From the NCBI RefSeq assembly GCF_015354405.1, contig NZ_JADKYP010000021.1, positions 41,784 through 105,783 of the forward strand: DNA of 64,000 bases. Direction: 5' to 3'. Positions 60,501-64,000 of the stretch are shown in pieces. Every line of letters begins with the position of its first letter. Positions within the stretch are counted from its first letter, which is position 1. The position numbers and the translations under genes are program-made. The notes beneath the pieces were generated by a model, which made no database searches, was not told the DNA's origin, and saw only the letters and a program-made list of their open reading frames with translations. The DNA comes from Nocardia sp. BSTN01. GTDB taxonomy: Bacteria > Actinomycetota > Actinomycetes > Mycobacteriales > Mycobacteriaceae.

Positions 60501-61572
60501 CGAGATCCCCGAATCCGAAAGTTTCCGCGAACTGCTCACCGGGTCCGGTGGCGTCCGTGCGGCCCTCGATGCCGCCCGCAAAGTGACGGCTGCCTGGCCG
60601 ACCGTCCCGCACACCGCCAACAATATCGGCGACGCCCTGCGCCGCCTCAGCGAATCCGTGCACGAATGCCGCACCTCACTGAGCGCTCGCGCCGACCTGG
60701 ACCTCGAATCCGACGGCGACATCCAACTTTTCACCGCCGTCGTCGATGGCGTGCGCGTCGGCGCCGCCGGCCTGAAGGACATCCTGCGGCGAGAAGCAGA
60801 CCAGAGCCGCAACGACATAACCCAGCACGAACACGAACTGTTCGACAAGACCCTCACCGGAGACACCCGCCGCCACCTCGCGTCCAGAATCCGGCAGGCG
60901 AACGCACTCGTCGACGCCATGAACGAGCATCTGTCCCGCGTGCGCACCGCCTCCGACGTCGGCGTACAACTACGGTGGCAGGTCGGCAAAGACCTGCCAC
61001 CGGGCACTGCCGCGGCCCGCGAACTGCTCTTGAAGGACCCCGCTCGTCTCAATGATGCCGATCGTGAAGCCCTGCACAGGTTCCTGCGCGACCGCATTGA
61101 GGAAGCCAAAGCCGCTGACTCCGCCACCAGCTGGGAACAGCAACTGGCCGAAGTGTTCGACTACACCCGATGGCACCAGTTCACCGTCCGTATCGACCGC
61201 GGGCGCGGAGAGGGTTTCCAGGAACTCACCAAGAAACTGCACGGAGCCCTCTCCGGCGGCGAGAAGGCTATCGCTCTGCACCTGCCGCTGTTCGCGGCTG
61301 TCGCGGCGCATTACCACGCCAGCCCCACGGCTCCCCGAGTGATTCTGCTCGACGAAGTGTTCGTCGGCGTCGACACCGCCAACCGCGGCCAGATCTTCGC
61401 CCTGCTGTCCGCACTGTCACTCGACCTGGTCCTCACCTCCGACCACGAATGGTGCACCTACCCGGAACTGAGCGGAATCGCCATCCACCAGATCGTCACG
61501 GGCGACGACAGCGATGCTGTGACGACAGTCCGGTTCACCTGGAATGGGGCGGAGCTGGAAGCAGCGGCGTAG
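57580..61572 (+). CDS. jetC: Wadjet type II SMC ATPase JetC (TIGR02680)
   Basis: The 1330-residue SMC-like protein has Walker A GANGSGKSKA (residues 38-47, catalytic K44). Long coiled-coil arms span about 250-520 and 750-1130, with a hinge region at about 590-720. The ABC signature LSGGEKA starts at L1224, and Walker B is ILLDEVF with D1258/E1259. It forms the ATP-driven DNA loop extruder of Wadjet, which senses small circular DNA. Length is normal for TIGR02680. It overlaps jetB by four bases. The Uma2 gene converges 21 nt downstream. Confidence 0.94.
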   Translation: MTAAAQVRWTPTRAGILNIWRYYREIFEFHEGRLLLRGANGSGKSKALELLLPFLFDASLRANRLSTFGTNERTMHWNMMGEGATGVTRVGYVWLEFRQQDRWFTCGARLQATSRTTSVHPDFFTTSQRIGEPGEEGVLVLTDSERPIGKSELDARIGEYGDVYENAAEYRNAVRTTLFPELSEQRYDALITALLQLRMPKLSQRLDPGLLSTLLSKALPPLGTDELADLAEGFERLDAQRERLARLDEESAAVAKLAHQQRTYAQRVLRAHAGELVSVTTELDTLSEQAREAAGQHGAAKQQLMDIEQKVIELEQAHAQSVSRREGLMKSHAYQEGAKLDDLRANVAKAQRWYDDAQGRARREAAAAEKAAQRYQQAQDAAVSWRETVALAATEVRQAALSCGMSATVDEMAESLALPECSGLLRNSVAAREDRIRLVERDIAEHEKKRALSEAEEKRVEQARDKLTAADERLHTAGDERDRALESLRHDIEEWVQSCSELLLDAELLVSVADSDTGFAERVNEAVTAARETIAAAIEACRRDKEGAVAERERPAADREKLLTEQDVPPAAPGWRTADRSVMTGAPLWQLVEFAPALDSATAAAIEAALESSGLLDAWIGSRGEIAGHDIFADPDAVQAVAGESLADVLTVHDEGGVATESVRKVLAAISFGRTLTDGPAMAVAADGSWRIGNLHGSWAKPAATYIGAEARRRNRERRLAELDSLIAEIDRHIEDYDLQLEMLSNRRRSIDDDMRAQPDRSAFRSARTAFADADRNRDSVDQELRTAIDALRSAQAAQTAALQNLHMRSAESGLPTETAALEALRATLKSFQGKAQTWLDHRRDLRHAESDERATAEDSEDKAEEAQRSAENEERAASELRDAGEQLRAVEDSVGMEYREVLNEIATLQGEISTTADSLKAERTRERDWTGKEAALGTKAEAAAQAHRDKTAERDLIAQRFRELAGGNLPADAEIPESESFRELLTGSGGVRAALDAARKVTAAWPTVPHTANNIGDALRRLSESVHECRTSLSARADLDLESDGDIQLFTAVVDGVRVGAAGLKDILRREADQSRNDITQHEHELFDKTLTGDTRRHLASRIRQANALVDAMNEHLSRVRTASDVGVQLRWQVGKDLPPGTAAARELLLKDPARLNDADREALHRFLRDRIEEAKAADSATSWEQQLAEVFDYTRWHQFTVRIDRGRGEGFQELTKKLHGALSGGEKAIALHLPLFAAVAAHYHASPTAPRVILLDEVFVGVDTANRGQIFALLSALSLDLVLTSDHEWCTYPELSGIAIHQIVTGDDSDAVTTVRFTWNGAELEAAA

Positions 61573-61593
61573 CCGAGAGGCGGCGGCCTGAGC

Positions 61594-62247
61594 TCAAAAT
61601 TCCAGTTCGGACCACGGGATACTGATGGGAAATGGGTGGTTGATGGTGACCGCGCCCGCGTCCGTAGGCGACCAGGCCCCGGCCAGGACGTAGTTGGCGC
61701 GGTGCAACACCGTGATGCCAGGATCTGGGGGCTTCACCTCGGGGATCAACGTGTAGGCATGGATGTGCGCGATCTCGCTGCGGTGTGTGGCGAGCGTGAC
61801 CTCCCAGTACCAAGGGATTGCGGCTCGCGCGTAGCGCGCCTTCTTCGCTTCCATGTCGGCGTCCGAGTTGGACGGCGAGAGCACTTCGCCCACCAGAACC
61901 ACCCGATCGGACCGGACGTCCTGGTACGGCTCCGGCAGACACCGATAGACCATGAAGTCCGGTGTGACGAAATCCGACATGCCGGTGCGCCCGAAGAACA
62001 CGTTGGTCTCGGTACTCACCCGCCAGCACTGCTTGAGGTCTGCCTTCAATGCTGTTGTAGCGCAGGCACTCAGGCCGTTCCAGACCAGGTTGGTGAATTC
62101 GTGATGTTCGGGCGGGCAGTGTGGCATCCACACCACGCGCCCCTCCCAAAGTTCGATGTGCTCGGCGATCTCTTCGGGCAGCGCCGACAGTTCGTCCCAG
62201 GTCATGCACTCCGGGAGTTCGGGTCGCTTCGCCTCTGGGACGGCCAT
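61594..62247 (-). CDS. Uma2-family (DUF820) putative nuclease-fold protein
   Basis: The 217-residue protein has the Uma2/PD-(D/E)xK-like fold features: IELWEGRVVWMPHCPPEHH, the PDFMVY strand (FVTPDFMVYRCLP) and VVLVGEVLSPSNSDADMEAK, which carries the acidic-glutamate-lysine constellation. Uma2 proteins are abundant in actinobacteria and cyanobacteria, with mostly unproven nuclease activity. ATG 62247 follows TATTAT by 6 nt, hinting at a leaderless transcript. It converges on jetC. Confidence 0.83.
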   Translation of the reverse strand: MAVPEAKRPELPECMTWDELSALPEEIAEHIELWEGRVVWMPHCPPEHHEFTNLVWNGLSACATTALKADLKQCWRVSTETNVFFGRTGMSDFVTPDFMVYRCLPEPYQDVRSDRVVLVGEVLSPSNSDADMEAKKARYARAAIPWYWEVTLATHRSEIAHIHAYTLIPEVKPPDPGITVLHRANYVLAGAWSPTDAGAVTINHPFPISIPWSELEF

Positions 62248-62508
62248 GCAGTCATAATAATTCGCCTATGCGGCGCTTGAGGAGTGTGCTCGACACAGAC
62301 CCTGAGCGCAACAGTATGGCGAGCACGTCGGGTGCGGTGAAACGTCGGCCGTAGGAAGTCTCGCCGTACTGCCCGAACACGCCGGCAAGAACCCCATTCG
62401 GGCTGCTTACGAACATTTCGAGGCGCACATCGTAAGTGAACTGGCAGTTGTGTTGCGTTTCATCCCGATTTTTGGCCTGAAACGCAACGCTGTGGGAGGG
62501 GCAGCGTT
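62248..62508. other. Intergenic stretch upstream of a decayed gene
   Basis: No supportable gene is present. It contains one conspicuous inverted repeat at 62452-62488 and, near its end, a strong ribosome site (GGGAGGGG) serving the pseudogene that begins at 62509. Low-level coding sense around 62380-62450 (RAAYEHFEAHIVSELAVVL) could be a further gene relic, but this is unsupported. Confidence 0.5.
62452..62488. repeat. Perfect 11-bp inverted repeat
   Basis: GTTGCGTTTCA (62452-62462) and TGAAACGCAAC (62478-62488) are exact complements with a 15-nt loop containing a T5 run. It lies in the gap between the divergent Uma2 gene and the first pseudogene. It could be a hairpin terminator for a lost gene, an operator, or one end of a mobile element. 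Only one copy is seen in the window. Confidence 0.65.
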
Positions 62509-63266
62509 ATGGCATCGTCGTCGCGCTAAGCGAGTACCAGTATTACGAATTCGTGGCCCTGAACAGGCCGTTGGACGCCGCACAGCAGGCCGAGGCGCGC
62601 GCGTTGTCGACCAGGGCCAGAATCACCGATACCAGCTTCGTCAACGAGCACCACTGGCGCGCGTTCGGCGGTGATCCAAGCCGTGTGCTGGAGCGGGTAC
62701 TCGACCTCGACGCGGTTGATCGATTCCAGCTAGACGAGCACGTGACCGCCTGGACGTTGGGCAGGCACGCCATCATCGAACTATCGACTGAGCAGGACGA
62801 CGAGCCCGATTGGACCGCGACGCCGAGTCGTGGTTGCCCGAAATCCCGGGCGTGCGGTGCGAACTCGCGGTCGGCGACCTGCGCCCGCTCTACGTGGCCT
62901 GGCTGGCCGGGTACGGCACCTGGGAACGCGCTCGACGGTGCGGCCCGAAATCGCGCCGAGCACGAACGTCGCGAACATACCGCGCGGCTCGCACTACGCG
63001 CGGAACAGCAAGCGTGACAACGAGAACGACAGCTCGCCGAAGTGGCCGCGAACCAGGACGACACCTGGCGACAGGTCGAGGCGTTGATCGCGGCCAAGAA
63101 AGCGAGCGAATACGCTCCGCCGTCTCGATCCTGACCGACTTGCACGTTGGCCCAGCGTTCGGGCTGGCTGGAGCCGTTCGCGAAACGCGAAATCGGACTA
63201 CGCCACCCTCACTTCCGCAAGTCCGCGCTGATCGCACGTCTCGACGCCGCCGGATTCCCCGGCTGA
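62509..63266 (+). pseudogene. Decayed actinobacterial gene (SWIM-zinc-finger-associated family), several frameshifts
   Basis: ATG 62509 has a good ribosome site but hits a stop after six codons. The true reading continues one frame over as SEYQYYEFVALNRPLDAAQQ and ARALSTRARITDTSFVNEHH. The frame then moves at about 62811 (RDAESWLPEIPGVRCELAVG), back at about 62935 (NRAEHERREHTARLALRAEQ), and meets stops at 63015 and 63131. It ends with SGWLEPFAKREIGLRHPHFR and IARLDAAGFPG. These pieces match, in order, the ends of a conserved protein of about 350 residues often beside SWIM-domain genes; the middle is deleted. It cannot make a functional product. Confidence 0.72.
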
Positions 63267-64000
63267 CCAACCCGGCCTCTCCGCCGATCGAGCGGACTCG
63301 CACGATCGCTGTTGTTCAGGCGAATGCGCCACGTCAGTCCGTAGGTGGCGAACGACTGGGCAGGGCTTACCACCACATCGTCCCTGTCGTCGTAGCGCAG
63401 GAGCACGCTGTGAACGGGGAATTTTTGGTCGCCATCATCGAGTTGGAGGGGGCGGTCGGAAACTTCGGGTTGTGGCCCAACGCTGCTGTGATCGCACGGA
63501 TTTCCGCCGCGGTGAGGCCGTCGTCTTCTGTGAACACCAGCCACATAGAACCTATTCGGCGGGGTAGCAGTTCCGTTTCCTCGGACCTGCCGGACACCCC
63601 GGGAATGAGAATTTGAGGCGGTGCCCCGTTCCACACCTGCTGGAGGTGATTGTCCTCGGTGAGATGTCCGCGTCCGCTATGAGGGCATCGATGAAGCTAC
63701 GCGCCTCGCGCACAACGGATTTCTGGTCAGTAATCACGACTGCTTCGTCGCTCATCTCGGAATTCGCTGAGGCATTCGCGGATCCGATGACGGCATAGTC
63801 GGCGGTGGTGATGACCTTCGCGTGTAGCTGGGCCAAGGAGTAGACCTCGACGCCGCGCTCGAGCAGTTCGCGGATGGCGGCGGGCGAAGTGGAGTGCGAG
63901 GCCACGGCTTCCCGGCTCGCATTGACCACCAAGCGATCTCCTCGCCTGAACCCACGCAGCAGGCGCGGAGCGTCGACACCTAGTGTTCCGCGCCTGAAAT
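63209..64000 (-). pseudogene. Decayed phospholipase-D-like (HKD) gene, cut by window edge
   Basis: The first frame, open to the edge, reads RGDRLVVNASREAVASHSTS and then LHAKVITTADYAVIGSANAS, an HKD-type PLD motif (H-x-K then the S-x-N pattern). At about 63640 the sense jumps frame to EDNHLQQVWNGAPPQILIPG and IGSMWLVFTEDDGLTAAEIR, and at about 63460 to RPLQLDDGDQKFPVHSVLLR. The protein is split by at least two frameshifts. PLD-fold proteins of this kind occur in restriction or defence islands. The upstream half lies beyond 64000, and the last part overlaps the previous pseudogene. Confidence 0.72.

Overview
The window is high-GC DNA with GTG/TTG starts, GGAGG-type ribosome sites, MerR/TetR/PucR regulators, several P450s and flavin monooxygenases, and many secreted Ala/Gly-rich proteins. 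This fits a mycolic-acid actinobacterium, most likely Nocardia or a close relative. That placement is inference from gene content; no rRNA or tRNA gene is present to confirm it.

Layout. 1-6113: an alpha-keto acid (pyruvate/acetoin-type) dehydrogenase operon read leftward (lpd, E1 alpha, E1 beta, E2 running off the left edge), preceded by a PucR-type regulator. 6114-7489: a dihydrodipicolinate-reductase-like enzyme and a truncated SDR. 7666-16722: a light-response cluster. It holds a MerR/B12-binding (CarH/LitR-like) regulator, lipocalin, photolyase, a DUF2867-type epimerase, crtB-crtI-crtE and a secreted protein. Three promoters in this cluster carry the same 11-bp tandem repeat. 16872-24197: glutamine-synthetase-like enzyme, a TetR regulator with its divergent target, a methyltransferase, a cation/proton antiporter, two paralogous secreted glycine-zipper proteins and a zinc alcohol dehydrogenase. 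24484-28716: a STAS protein, CheB-type esterase, CheR-PAS methyltransferase and a STAS-HATPase protein; no chemoreceptor or flagellar genes are near. 28879-33047: an MFS exporter fused to carboxypeptidase-regulatory-like domains, and a secreted lipase. 33075-39009: two LLM flavin monooxygenases around an APS-reductase-like flavoprotein/ferredoxin pair, probably organosulfur metabolism, plus a quinone oxidoreductase. 39146-47709: a mixed accessory region with a methyltransferase, SnoaL-like protein, lipoprotein, haloalkane-dehalogenase-like hydrolase, NADAR protein, broken SDR, serine hydrolase and MerR regulator. 47882-50402: a tandem P450 pair resembling CYP157/CYP154. 50650-53487: a frameshift-damaged sugar isomerase, a GlxA-like AraC regulator and a cupin.

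53549-61572 encodes a complete type II Wadjet anti-plasmid system in the order jetD-jetA-jetB-jetC. It is flanked on the right by a Uma2 protein and two decayed genes (62509-64000), as expected at the edge of a defence or accessory island.

The best candidates for new biology are the shared light-operator architecture, including an uncharacterised secreted protein as a likely regulon member; the permuted Wadjet operon; the ExxR-less P450 next to a canonical P450 without the usual conservon genes; and the orphan CheB/CheR/STAS module. Everything here was read by eye: motif and frame statements are direct observations, family assignments rest on recalled family features, and no database search was run.
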